Below, piece by piece: positions 8,480-16,655 of a DNA stretch of 64,000 nucleotides. Below the pieces are notes generated by a model that was not told where the DNA came from, ran no database searches, and worked only from the letters and a program-made list of their open reading frames with translations. Origin of the DNA: Cupriavidus basilensis (GTDB lineage Bacteria; Pseudomonadota; Gammaproteobacteria; Burkholderiales; Burkholderiaceae); the NCBI RefSeq assembly GCF_000832305.1, contig NZ_CP010537.1, forward strand, positions 1,736,001 through 1,800,000. The letters are read 5' to 3'. Numbering within the stretch: the first letter of the stretch is position 1; every line of letters begins with the position of its first letter. The position numbers and the translations under genes are program-made.

Positions 8480-9235
8480 ATGGAATTTCCTGTCCTGATC
8501 CTGGCGCTGGGCGCCGTCGTGGCCGGCTTCGTGCAAGGCTTGTCCGGGTTTGCCTTCGGCATGGTGGCCATGTCCTTCTGGGTCTGGACCGTGGAGCCGC
8601 GCCTGGCCGCGACGATGGCGGTGTTCGGTTCGCTGACCGGGCAGGTGGTGGCGGCGGTGACGGTGCGGCGCAGCTTTTCACCTCGGCAGTTGCTGCCCTT
8701 CGTGGCCGGCGGCATCCTGGGCATTCCCATCGGCGTGGCGATCCTGCCAGCGCTCAATCCCAGCGTGTTCAGGGCTTGCCTGGGTGGGCTGCTGGTCATC
8801 TGGTGTCCGCTGATGCTGATGTCCAGGCAACTACCCCGCATCCGGGCCGGCGGGCGGGTGGCTGATGGCGTGATCGGCGCGGCCGGGGGCATCATGGGCG
8901 GCATCGGCGGCTTTACCGGCGTCATCCCCACGCTGTGGTGCACCCTGCGCGGGCTGGCCAAGGACGAGCAGCGCGCCATCATCCAGAGCTTCAACCTGGC
9001 CACGCTGGCGGTGACCATGGCGACCTATGTCGGCACCGGCATCGTCACGCGCGACATGCTGCCCATGTTCCTGGTGGTGGGGCCGGCCATGCTGGTGCCC
9101 AGCATCCTGGGCGCGCGGCTGTACATCGGCATCAGCGAGATCGCATTTCGCAGGATCGTGCTGAGCCTGTTGACCGCATCCGGCGTGGCGCTGCTGTCTG
9201 CCTCGCTGCCGAAGCTGCTGGGGACGTTGCACTGA
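8480..9235 (+). CDS. TauE/SafE family membrane exporter
   Basis: A 251-residue, very hydrophobic protein with about eight membrane helices. The first repeat starts GAVVAGFVQGLSGFAFGMV and the second half has the related GAAGGIMGGIGGFTG, the internal duplication typical of TauE/SafE (DUF81) proteins. The family exports sulfite, sulfoacetate or other small organic anions. It begins 74 bp after the LysR gene on the same strand and could be in its regulon. The substrate is unknown. Confidence 0.88.
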   Translation: MEFPVLILALGAVVAGFVQGLSGFAFGMVAMSFWVWTVEPRLAATMAVFGSLTGQVVAAVTVRRSFSPRQLLPFVAGGILGIPIGVAILPALNPSVFRACLGGLLVIWCPLMLMSRQLPRIRAGGRVADGVIGAAGGIMGGIGGFTGVIPTLWCTLRGLAKDEQRAIIQSFNLATLAVTMATYVGTGIVTRDMLPMFLVVGPAMLVPSILGARLYIGISEIAFRRIVLSLLTASGVALLSASLPKLLGTLH

Positions 9236-9609
9236 TTGGCCATTGAGACCTGGGCCCGCGTGCGCAGCGGATCAGGTGTGAAAGGTCTCGGTCTCGGTTT
9301 CGGTTTCCGCCTGCCGTTGCGCATCGAGGCTGCCGCGCTCGAACTCCGCGATCACCTGCGCTCCGAACAGCAGCAAGGTGGCGGCAATCTCCAGGCTCCG
9401 CAACATCCGTATTCTCTCAATGTGGTGCATCGAGCGCCACACGGCAAGCCGTGGTTGTCCTACACAGACTTGCGGCATTCTCCGACAGAAACGCCGGCAG
9501 GCAAGACTATGCTTGGATGAAACATGGCGCGCGCCACGCGCACATGCCTGTTGCCTCGCCGGCATTCACGCGACACGCACGCGACCATCACGACAGGAAC
9601 CGCAACCCC
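9236..9609. other. Stretch without a firm gene; possible small ORF and CGGTYT repeats
   Basis: About 370 bp between the TauE/SafE gene and the AI-2E transporter. It holds an imperfect hexamer run (GGTCTCGGTCTCGGTTTCGG, 9284-9303) and a possible small minus-strand ORF listed separately. I see no intact known gene. Confidence 0.6.
9272..9406 (-). CDS. Possible small protein of 44 residues, unknown
   Basis: A minus-strand ATG at 9406 is preceded by GAGAGA at a good distance. It opens 44 codons: a hydrophobic segment (LEIAATLLLFGAQVIAEF) and then a charged tail with an ETETETET run. That tail is encoded by the hexamer repeat at 9284-9303. The layout (one helix plus acidic tail) suits a small membrane-associated protein, but I recognise no family, and the tail may simply be the repeat read in frame. 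Confidence 0.3.
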   Translation of the reverse strand: MLRSLEIAATLLLFGAQVIAEFERGSLDAQRQAETETETETFHT

Positions 9610-10857
9610 ATGGCTGATCTGAAAGCCGGCCCCGCTGCACAAAGCCAGTCGTCTGCCTGCGCGGATGCCGTTGCCGGCGCCGACGAAGGCCGGCAGGCTG
9701 CCGCTGCCAGCCAGCCGCCGGCGTCTGACGCCGCAACTGCGGGCGCATCGGCGACCCAGCCTGCCGTGGCCGCAACCCTTCCTGTCGTCCCGTCCAGGCG
9801 CGGCGACCTGGCTCTGACCATCCTCGCGGTGCTCGCGTCGCTCTACACGCTGCACCTTGCCAGCGCTTTCGTGATCCCCGTGGTGCTGGCGGTGGTCGTC
9901 GCCTACATGCTCGATCCGCTGGTCACCGTGCTGTGCGCACGGCGCATCCCGCGCGTGCTCGGTGCCTCGCTGGTGCTGCTGGCGCTGCTGGCTGGCGTGG
10001 TCTGCTGCGCATACTTGTTGCAGGATCAGGTTGCCGGCCTGATCGACCGCTTGCCGGAAGTGGCCACCAAGCTGTCGCGCTCCGTGGGCGCCTTGCTCAG
10101 CGGCGACGACTCGATGGTGCAAAAGATCCGGCGGGCGGCCACGGTGCTGGGTGGCACCGGGCAAGGGCCGCCCGTGCGTGGCTCCCGGATCGTGGTGGAG
10201 CGCGCCGGGGATTCGCTCAACAATATCCTGCTGGCCGGTTCGGTCGGCGCCTTTGCCGTCGCCGGGCAGGCCGCGGTGGTGTTGTTCCTCGCCTTTTTCA
10301 TGCTGGTGTCCGGAGACATGTTCAAGCGCAAGTTCATCAAGATGGCGGGTACCACGCTGTCGCAGAAGAAGATCAGCGTGCACATGCTCGACGAGATCAA
10401 CCGGCAGATCCAGCGTTATATGGTGATGCTGCTGGTCACCAACGCCATGGTGGGCGCGCTGACCTGGTTCCTGCTGAAATGGCTGCAAGTGGATAACGCC
10501 GGCACGTGGTCGCTGGCCGCCGCGGCGTTGCACCTGGTGCCTTACTTCGGTGCGGTGCTCATTGCGGTTTGCATCGGGCTTGCCGCCTTCATGCAGTCAG
10601 GTGACTTCGCGCTGGCGGCAATGGCGGCAGGCGGCTCGCTGCTGGTCGCCACGCTGATCGGCGCGCTGGTGACCACCTGGATGACGGGGCGCATGGCCAA
10701 GATGAACGCCGTCGCGGTGTTCGTCGTGCTGCTGCTCTTCACCTGGCTATGGGGCACCTGGGGCGTGCTGCTGGCGATTCCCATCGCCGTGATCGCCAAG
10801 GTGGTGGCGGATCATGTGCAGGGTCTGGAAGTGCTGGCGGAGTTTCTGGGCGAGTGA
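9610..10857 (+). CDS. AI-2E family (PerM/YhhT-like) transporter
   Basis: A 415-residue membrane protein of the AI-2E transporter superfamily, with seven to eight predicted helices. The soluble stretch after helix 3 (QVAGLIDRLPEVATKLSRSV) is typical. So are the late helices with HLVPYFGAVL and the C-terminal LFTWLWGTWGVLLAIP. The family includes autoinducer-2 exporters and Na+/H+ antiporters; the substrate here cannot be told. The ATG at 9610 is chosen because it has CAGGAAC upstream and gives the normal family start. The frame is open further 5' but without family similarity. The first 60 residues are Ala/Gln-rich and probably disordered. Confidence 0.88.
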   Translation: MADLKAGPAAQSQSSACADAVAGADEGRQAAAASQPPASDAATAGASATQPAVAATLPVVPSRRGDLALTILAVLASLYTLHLASAFVIPVVLAVVVAYMLDPLVTVLCARRIPRVLGASLVLLALLAGVVCCAYLLQDQVAGLIDRLPEVATKLSRSVGALLSGDDSMVQKIRRAATVLGGTGQGPPVRGSRIVVERAGDSLNNILLAGSVGAFAVAGQAAVVLFLAFFMLVSGDMFKRKFIKMAGTTLSQKKISVHMLDEINRQIQRYMVMLLVTNAMVGALTWFLLKWLQVDNAGTWSLAAAALHLVPYFGAVLIAVCIGLAAFMQSGDFALAAMAAGGSLLVATLIGALVTTWMTGRMAKMNAVAVFVVLLLFTWLWGTWGVLLAIPIAVIAKVVADHVQGLEVLAEFLGE

Positions 10858-10864
10858 GGCTGGC

Positions 10865-11230
10865 TTAATCCGCAGCCACATAGCGCGCCACCAGGGCCGC
10901 CACATCGGGCGGGACCGCATCCGCCGCACACGCCCGCAGATGCAGCATCTGTCCCGTCGACAGCGTCATTGCCGCATCCCGCTCGCCAAAACGCAGGGTG
11001 CCTTCGGCAAACACGCGCACCTGGCAATCTTCCTGGCTCATCGACACAAACTGCAACGGCAGCACTTTTTGTGGACCATTGCCCGCGGCTATCCATAACC
11101 ACTGGTATTTGCGCGAGCGCGGCGCGTCGGCAGGCAAGCCGATGCGCTTGATTTCCAGCACTGCGCCCGCGGCCGCGGTGAAGGCAAAGAGAATCTGGTA
11201 GGGGGAAGAGGCTGCAGGGGGGTGCGTCAT
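10865..11230 (-). CDS. Hypothetical protein, 121 residues
   Basis: A minus-strand ORF that converges on the AI-2E transporter gene, with only 7 bp between the stops. The protein mixes beta-like strands (YQILFAFTAAAGAVLEIKRI, VLPLQFVSM, CQVRVFAEGTLRFG) and has no signal peptide or membrane helix, so it should be cytosolic. I recognise no family. The frame stays open upstream of 11230, but only antisense to metQ, so I start at this ATG, which opens MTHPPAASS. The ribosome site is weak. Confidence 0.55.
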   Translation of the reverse strand: MTHPPAASSPYQILFAFTAAAGAVLEIKRIGLPADAPRSRKYQWLWIAAGNGPQKVLPLQFVSMSQEDCQVRVFAEGTLRFGERDAAMTLSTGQMLHLRACAADAVPPDVAALVARYVAAD

Positions 11231-11479
11231 GGCTGGCTGGATATCAGCAGGAAACGGGAGCGTGATTCTACCCGCGGCCGAGCGCGCCAGCGTCGCGCAA
11301 CCCGCGCATATCGATAGGCGAACACCTTCATTCCCTGCCCATGGGCGCGGCGCTAACATCGCTGCCAAGCGAGCCGGCATCACAAGTGCCGGTCGCGCCT
11401 TGATAACAGCGGCCAGCTTGCGCGCCGCCGCGCATCGGCGTGGCGCGCGAAGAGCCGCAACCCTGAGTGTGGAGCCTGC

Positions 11480-12283
11480 ATGCAACGCCGTAGCCTGTTC
11501 GAATCCATCGCCCTGGCTGCCGCCATGATCGTGTTGCCCGCCGCGCACGCCGCCGACCAGGTGGTGCGCCTTGGCACCATGAGCGGCCCCGACGCGCAGA
11601 TCTGGGAGGTCGTGCGGACCGTGGCCAAGCGCAGCGGCCTGGACGTGAAGATCATCGAGTTCAACGACTATGCGCAGCCGAATGCGGCGCTGGATGCCGG
11701 GGACCTGGACGCCAACAGCTTCCAGCACCAGCCCTTTCTCGACAGCCAGATCGAGGCGCGGCACTACAAGATCGCCAACGTCGGCCTGACGTACGTGGCG
11801 CCAATGGGCTTTTACTCCAAGAAGCTCAAGTCGTTGAAGGCACTGCCGGACGGTGCCAAGGTGGGCATCCAGAACGATCCCTCCAATGGCAACCGCGCGC
11901 TGCTGCTGTTGCAGAAAGAAGGCCTGGTCACGCTGCGCGATGGCGCTGGCAAGAACGGCAAGAATGCTACGCCGCTCGATATCAAGGCCAATCCCCGCAA
12001 GCTGAAGATCGTGGAACTGGACTCGGCCATTCTGCCGCGCTCGCTCGATGACCTGGCCGTGGCTTCCATCAACACCGACTACGCGGTCAAGGCCGGCCTC
12101 AGCCCGGCCCAGGATGCGATTGCCACCGAAGACCTGCGCGGCCCCTATGCCAACCTGATCGCGGTGCGCACGCAAGACAAGGACAAGCCGTGGGTCAAGC
12201 CGCTGGTGGCGGCCTACCAGTCGCAGGAGGTGCGCGAGTTCCTGGCCACGCAGTTCAAGGGCGCGATCCTGCCGGCGTTCTGA
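11480..12283 (+). CDS. MetQ/NlpA-family methionine-type binding protein, orphan
   Basis: A 267-residue protein of the NlpA/MetQ family. VVRLGTMSGPDAQIWEVV, AALDAGDLDANSFQHQPFL and VGLTYVAPMGFYSKK are family landmarks, and MetQ binds methionine for the MetNI ABC importer. Two oddities: no metN or metI gene is next to it, and the signal peptide ends in AAHAADQ without a lipobox cysteine. It should therefore be a soluble periplasmic protein rather than a lipoprotein. The ATG has GAGCCTGC upstream. It may serve an importer encoded elsewhere or bind another ligand. Confidence 0.9.
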   Translation: MQRRSLFESIALAAAMIVLPAAHAADQVVRLGTMSGPDAQIWEVVRTVAKRSGLDVKIIEFNDYAQPNAALDAGDLDANSFQHQPFLDSQIEARHYKIANVGLTYVAPMGFYSKKLKSLKALPDGAKVGIQNDPSNGNRALLLLQKEGLVTLRDGAGKNGKNATPLDIKANPRKLKIVELDSAILPRSLDDLAVASINTDYAVKAGLSPAQDAIATEDLRGPYANLIAVRTQDKDKPWVKPLVAAYQSQEVREFLATQFKGAILPAF

Positions 12284-12310
12284 CGGCGCGCTTTCGAGGG
12301 ATAGCGCCGG

Positions 12311-12904
12311 CTATGCGGCCAGCGCTTCCTCGACAAACAGCAGGCGGTCATTGCCCCAGAACAATTCGTCGCCGACGAAAAAGCTTGGGGCGCCGAACAC
12401 GCCGCGCGCTACCGCGGCCTCGGTGGCCTGCTTCAGCGCATCCTTCACCGCCGGGTCATCGATCATCGCCAGCACCTGGCGCGCGTCGAACCCGGCGGCG
12501 GTGAGCGCGGCGCCAATCTCGGCGGGGTCGTTCAGGTTACGTTGCTGCTCCCACATGGCGGCGAAGATCGTCTCCGCATAGCGGTGGAACGCGGCCTCGT
12601 CCTGCAACTGGAAGCCGACCGCGGCGCGCATCAACGCCAGCGTGTTGACCGGGAAATGCGGATTCTGCTGCAGGTTGGCACCGTACCGGCGCGACCAGCG
12701 CGCGGTGTCGGTCTTTGACCAGCGGCCCTTGGCGGGGATCTCCGCGGGGCTGTGGTTGCCGGTGGCCTTGAACACGCCGCCCAGCAGGATGGGCCGCCAT
12801 ACGATCTGTGCGCCGGTGCGCTGCGCCACGCGCGGCAATTCCTTGTAGGCCAGGTAGGAATACGGGCTGCCGAAGTCGAAATAGAATTCCACTTGCTTGC
12901 TCAT
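12311..12904 (-). CDS. DsbA-family 2-hydroxychromene-2-carboxylate isomerase / kappa-class GST
   Basis: A 197-residue thioredoxin-fold protein starting with EFYFDFGSPYSYLAYKELP, the hallmark of 2-hydroxychromene-2-carboxylate isomerases and kappa glutathione transferases. The serine of FGSPYSY replaces the CxxC cysteine of DsbA and activates glutathione. The C-terminal GVFGAPSFFVGDELFWGNDRL is also typical. The known reaction is a GSH-dependent cis-trans isomerisation in naphthalene-type degradation, but relatives act in many pathways. It lies 65 bp after a short-chain dehydrogenase gene on the same strand and is probably co-transcribed with it. Confidence 0.9.
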   Translation of the reverse strand: MSKQVEFYFDFGSPYSYLAYKELPRVAQRTGAQIVWRPILLGGVFKATGNHSPAEIPAKGRWSKTDTARWSRRYGANLQQNPHFPVNTLALMRAAVGFQLQDEAAFHRYAETIFAAMWEQQRNLNDPAEIGAALTAAGFDARQVLAMIDDPAVKDALKQATEAAVARGVFGAPSFFVGDELFWGNDRLLFVEEALAA

Positions 12905-12969
12905 GTCGTCGTCTCCGCTGGTTGTGGTGTTTTGTTGTTGATGGCTTTGATGGTTTTGGCCCGCAGGGC

Positions 12970-13698
12970 TTACCACGGTTCGATCCACGGACGGATATCC
13001 AGCTCGTGCGTCCACGCGTCGCGCGGCTGCTGGTGCAGCATCCAGTAAGTGTCGGCGATGTGCTCCGGATTGACGATGCCGTCGTCCTGCTTGGTGGCGT
13101 AGCGGTCGGGGAAGTTCGAGCGGATGAAATCGGTGTCGATGGCGGCGTCCACCACCAGGTGCGCCACGTGGATGTTCTTCGGCCCAAGCTCTCGCGCCAT
13201 GCTCTGGGCTAGCGCGCGCAGGGCATGCTTGGCGCCCGCGAAGGCGCTCATGCCATCGCGCCCGCGCAGGCTGGCGGTAGCACCGGTGAAGAAAATCGAG
13301 CCGTGCCCGCGCGGCAGCATCACGCGGGCGGCCTCGCGCCCCATCAGGAAGCCGCCGAAGCAGGCCATCTCCCAGACCTTGAAGTACACGCGGGAGGTGG
13401 TTTTCAGCACGGAAAACCGCACATTGGCGCCGATATTGAAGATCGCCACCTCCAGCGGCGCGATCTCGCGCTCGATGCGCTCGATCAGCGCCACCGTCTC
13501 GTCCTCCTTGCGGGCATCGCAGGCAAAGCCGTAGGCCTCGCCGCCCTCGGCGCGGATCTGCTCGACCAGCGGCGTGAGCTTGTCGGCACTGCGGCGCGTC
13601 ACGCAGGCGATATAACCCTCGCGGGCAAAACGGCGCGCAATGGCGCCGCCAGTGGCGTCGCCGGCACCCACCACAAGGATCGCTTTCTTGTTGGACAT
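12970..13698 (-). CDS. Short-chain dehydrogenase/reductase with Phe at the catalytic Tyr position
   Basis: A 242-residue Rossmann-fold protein. VVGAGDATGGAIA is the nucleotide-binding turn, FNIGAN matches the NNAG element, and FTGATAS carries the usual catalytic serine. The YxxxK motif reads FAGAK in MSAFAGAKHALRALAQ, so tyrosine is replaced by phenylalanine and only the lysine remains. I believe this substitution occurs in a recognised SDR subgroup, so it may not mean loss of activity, but the normal proton donor is missing. It forms a unit with the downstream isomerase. A shortened TetR gene diverges from it. Confidence 0.9.
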   Translation of the reverse strand: MSNKKAILVVGAGDATGGAIARRFAREGYIACVTRRSADKLTPLVEQIRAEGGEAYGFACDARKEDETVALIERIEREIAPLEVAIFNIGANVRFSVLKTTSRVYFKVWEMACFGGFLMGREAARVMLPRGHGSIFFTGATASLRGRDGMSAFAGAKHALRALAQSMARELGPKNIHVAHLVVDAAIDTDFIRSNFPDRYATKQDDGIVNPEHIADTYWMLHQQPRDAWTHELDIRPWIEPW

Positions 13699-13803
13699 GG
13701 CTTGTCTCTAGTCTTGGAATGATCCGCCGGCGATGGCCGGGCGGGTTTTCTGCGTTCGTGCCCACGCTGACCGCTTCCATCGGAAGTGGATCCGACACAA
13801 GAT

Positions 13804-13830
13804 AAACGATCGTTTGGGAAACGAACGTTA
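13804..13830. promoter_or_regulatory. Palindromic operator between SDR and TetR genes
   Basis: AAACGATCGTTT at 13804-13815 is a perfect 12-bp palindrome. It is followed three bases later by the related AAACGAACGTTA (13819-13830). It lies between the divergent SDR gene (start 13698) and TetR gene (start 13890), as expected for a TetR autoregulatory site with two adjacent binding positions. Confidence 0.65.
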
Positions 13831-13889
13831 TGGTATGAATGCGGGGCGCGTCAATCGGCATCTGCCCCAGGACAATCTCAGGCACTGCA

Positions 13890-14270
13890 ATGCGTTATTC
13901 CGCAACTCACAAAGCTGCCAACCGCGAGCGGGTGCTGGAGGCCAGCGGCGCGCTGGTCAAGCGCGAGGGCTTTGCATCGACCGGCGTTGACCAGCTGATG
14001 GGCGCCGCCGGCCTGACCGGCGGGGCCTTCTACAGCCATTTCGATTCCAAGCAGGCATTGCTGCGCGAAGGGGTTGAGCGCGAACTGCAACGCAGCCGGG
14101 AGCTGTTGCTGCCCGACGGGGAGGCAGCCTGGGGCGTCATGTCGCAGTGCGTCGGGGCGCTGATGCTGGCGCGCACGGTGGCCAACCAGGATGTGGCCAG
14201 GGAGATATTGAAGGGGGCGCGGACGATGTTGGAGCGTGCTGGCGGTGCTGCGGGTGACTTGCGGGTGTAG
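13890..14270 (+). CDS. TetR-family regulator, internally shortened
   Basis: A 126-residue TetR-like protein; the family is usually about 190 residues. The DNA-binding domain is complete: ANRERVLEASGALVKREGF, then VDQLMGAAGLTGGAFYSHFDSKQALL. After ERELQRSRELLLPD the sequence jumps directly to a C-terminal helix (VMSQCVGALMLARTVANQDV). Roughly 60-70 residues of the ligand-binding core are missing, while the frame is kept. It may be a dead or constitutive repressor of the divergent SDR-isomerase unit. The ATG at 13890 is chosen because upstream codons lie in the operator region and show no family similarity. Confidence 0.75.
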   Translation: MRYSATHKAANRERVLEASGALVKREGFASTGVDQLMGAAGLTGGAFYSHFDSKQALLREGVERELQRSRELLLPDGEAAWGVMSQCVGALMLARTVANQDVAREILKGARTMLERAGGAAGDLRV

Positions 14271-14325
14271 CGCAACGCGCTTTGTTTTAACATGCGGGCT
14301 GCACATACAGACAGGACCCCCACCG

Positions 14326-14958
14326 ATGAGGAACGTCATCCTGATTCCCGTTGTTTCGGCCTTGCTTGCCTTTGGCAGCACAGCCTGCGCCCAGGTCGAT
14401 GACAAGTCCAAGCCCCAGGCGCTGATTCAGACCGTGACGCAGCAGTTGCTGCGTGAGGTGCGCGCCCGCGCGGTCGCCCCGGGCGATATCCAGCGCATCA
14501 CGACGATCGTGAACAAGGACATCCTTCCGTACACCGATCTGAACCGCACCACGCAGCTCGCCATGGGCCGTTACTGGCGCACCGCAACGCCGGCGCAGCA
14601 GCAACAAGTGGTGGAGCAGTTCAAGCTGCTGCTGATCCACACTTATGCCGGCGCTATCGCGCAACTCCGCCCGGACCAGCAGATCGAGTATCCGCCGTCG
14701 CGCATCGAGCCGGCCGAGACGGACGTGGTGGTGCGCACGGTCGCCACCAATATGAAAAGCGGCCAGCCTGTGCAGATCGACTACCGTCTGCACAAGACGC
14801 CGGAAGGCTGGCGCGTGTATGACCTGAACGTGCTGGGGGCCTGGCTGGTGCAGACCTACCGGCAGCAATTCAACGACAAGATTCAGCAAAGCGGGGTGGA
14901 TGGGCTGATCCAGTCACTGACCGAGCGTAATGAGCGGCTTGTGTCTGGCAGGCAGTAG
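14326..14958 (+). CDS. MlaC/Ttg2D-family phospholipid-binding protein, orphan
   Basis: A 210-residue periplasmic protein with a signal peptide ending near STACAQ. The MlaC landmarks are present: a Q..L..V segment, ILPYTDLNRTTQLAMGRYWR, FKLLLIHTYAGAIAQL and WRVYDLNVLGAWLVQTYRQQF. MlaC ferries phospholipids between the outer-membrane lipoprotein MlaA and the inner-membrane MlaFEDB complex. No other mla gene is near, so this is a stray paralogue. The start has ACAGGAC upstream. A cysteine lies just before the cleavage site, but I see no clear lipobox. Confidence 0.9.
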   Translation: MRNVILIPVVSALLAFGSTACAQVDDKSKPQALIQTVTQQLLREVRARAVAPGDIQRITTIVNKDILPYTDLNRTTQLAMGRYWRTATPAQQQQVVEQFKLLLIHTYAGAIAQLRPDQQIEYPPSRIEPAETDVVVRTVATNMKSGQPVQIDYRLHKTPEGWRVYDLNVLGAWLVQTYRQQFNDKIQQSGVDGLIQSLTERNERLVSGRQ

Positions 14959-15038
14959 GGGCGTCCAAGGGGCCATGCGGGCTGTATGCCCTGGATCCGG
15001 ACCGACTGTCCGGCTGCTTGCGGCAACCGAGCGCCCAG

Positions 15039-15872
15039 TCAGGGTAAATCGCCGCATGACCCCGGCGATTCGCCGGCCCGGCACCACCGGCCAGAATCCG
15101 GGCACACGGCAGCCCTTGCACCGTTGAGCCAGACTTGCTCTTCATGCAGTTGCGACGAGGTTGAAGGGGCGGTGTCGAAGGCAACCTGAAGTGCGTGCGC
15201 AACATGGGTATCTTCGATGGGAAGCTCCCAGGTCAGGAATAGCTGGATGCAATCCTGGCCGGGCGGGAAGTCGGCCACATGAAACCCGCTGCTGTGGCGT
15301 TGAATCACGCCATGAGGCTGGCAAGTATCGAATATCACAACCGTACCCCGGGACAGGGGGATTCGAAGACCCAACGAGGGGAAATGCAAGTCCTGCCCCC
15401 TGTCTTCGCTCAGGAATAGATTGCAAAAGGCCGCACCGCCATACTGCGCGCCGTCATGGTGGTACCTCGCGCCGCGGCAGGCCATGAGGGCTACGTCGCT
15501 GCCGGCAAGCACCCCGGGCAGTCCAAGCGCGCACGCCCAATCGGACACCGCCTGCACGCATCGCGCGTAGTCCGGCCAGCGCGCCCGCGCCCGCGCCAAA
15601 GGCATTGCCTCGACATCCCCGGGTTCCAGGACCAGGCGGGACGATATCTCCCTTGCCCAATCCGCAAGCAGACGCGCCGGGGGCATGGGAACGTCGACCC
15701 TGCCGCATGGCACGATGTCGCTGACGCATCGACTGCGAATGCCGTCGCCGCTCCAGAAGTAGGAAGTGAGAAGGTCTTGTGCTTGATGCTGTTGAGGGCG
15801 GTGATTCATCTGTACACGTGTCATGCGGCTGTCTCGATACTGTAGCGGATCGTAGCGCCAAGGCTCGCCCAT
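15039..15872 (-). CDS. Probable 2-oxoglutarate/Fe(II)-dependent oxygenase
   Basis: A protein of up to 277 residues. It resembles a jelly-roll dioxygenase: ARYHHDGAQYGGAAFCNLFLSE supplies an HxD pair (His138, Asp140) and VVIFDTCQPHGVIQR a distal His187, the spacing of a 2-His-1-Asp iron site. IPLSRGTVVIFD is the usual strand before the last histidine. No signal peptide is seen. I give the longest frame; ATGs at 15824 and 15809 are equally plausible, and 15824 has the better upstream sequence. Family assignment rests on motif spacing and is moderate. It lies alone between mlaC-like and SRPBCC genes. Confidence 0.7.
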   Translation of the reverse strand: MGEPWRYDPLQYRDSRMTRVQMNHRPQQHQAQDLLTSYFWSGDGIRSRCVSDIVPCGRVDVPMPPARLLADWAREISSRLVLEPGDVEAMPLARARARWPDYARCVQAVSDWACALGLPGVLAGSDVALMACRGARYHHDGAQYGGAAFCNLFLSEDRGQDLHFPSLGLRIPLSRGTVVIFDTCQPHGVIQRHSSGFHVADFPPGQDCIQLFLTWELPIEDTHVAHALQVAFDTAPSTSSQLHEEQVWLNGARAAVCPDSGRWCRAGESPGSCGDLP

Positions 15873-16069
15873 GGTCCGTCGGGGTCGTGCGCTTTTCGCT
15901 AAGACAGGCGTGCGTGAGTTCCTCGGAAATGCAAAAAACCGACGGCTGCTGCTAAGATCGCCGCTGGCAGTATATTGCGATCAACCATGGGCCGTCTCCG
16001 GTAGCTCGCAGATTTCGAGCCGCCCGTTCGCCGGTGGGGAATCCAGACAACGATAGAAGAATCCTGATC

Positions 16070-16540
16070 ATGGCTCAGCGTCGTATTGTGCTTAAAATGC
16101 CGGCATCTGCCGCCGCAGCGTTTGAGGCCTTCCATAATCATGAGGAACGGTTGATGTGGGACACATTGCTGTCGGTTGCTTATGTGGAGGGCGGCGGGAC
16201 GCATCCCCACGTAGGTGCCATCACCACGAATATTGGTCGAGGCTGGAAGAAATTCCTTGGCATGCGGACGCAATTCGTCAGCTACGATCCTCCCAGAATT
16301 GCCGCGGCCACCATCACTGCCCCCACCGGCCCGTTCGTATTTTGGGGTGCTTCGATGCGACACCGTGACCTTGGTCATGGTGCCTCTGAGCTGATCTACA
16401 CTTTCAACGTCAAGCTACGCCCCCGGCTGTTGGGGCGCATTCTGGATCCATTCGCGGCCAAAGTCTTCGAATTGGAAACGCGTCGGCGTTTTGCTGCGAT
16501 GGCCGCCCACTTGCGGCAACGGAAGCCGGGAGACGACTGA
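16070..16540 (+). CDS. SRPBCC-family protein (START-like fold)
   Basis: A 156-residue protein with the pattern of a polyketide-cyclase/START-like fold: an early strand RRIVLKMPASAAAAFEAFHNHEERLMWDTL, middle strands and a long C-terminal helix (VFELETRRRFAAMAAHLRQ). Such proteins bind small hydrophobic ligands, and the function here is unknown. The ATG at 16070 has GATAGAAGA upstream; an earlier in-frame ATG adds 12 residues without similarity. No clear operon partner. Confidence 0.7.
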   Translation: MAQRRIVLKMPASAAAAFEAFHNHEERLMWDTLLSVAYVEGGGTHPHVGAITTNIGRGWKKFLGMRTQFVSYDPPRIAAATITAPTGPFVFWGASMRHRDLGHGASELIYTFNVKLRPRLLGRILDPFAAKVFELETRRRFAAMAAHLRQRKPGDD

Positions 16541-16655
16541 CTACGTTGGGGCGTCGCTTCCCGCCCTTCGATAATCTGTACTTTGCCAAAGCGTATTTCC
16601 AGCACAAACGCAACGCAGGCGACGGTACGCTGACCGTGGCGGGCAACCGCCAAAG

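Noticed and set aside
10865..12175. A 436-codon minus-strand frame covering metQ
   Set aside because: Only its last 121 codons look like protein; the rest is antisense to the clear metQ gene. I kept the short gene starting at 11230.
12311..13885. One long minus-strand frame across the isomerase and SDR genes, suggesting a fusion
   Set aside because: The SDR protein is in another frame, and the isomerase has its own ATG and ribosome site at 12904.
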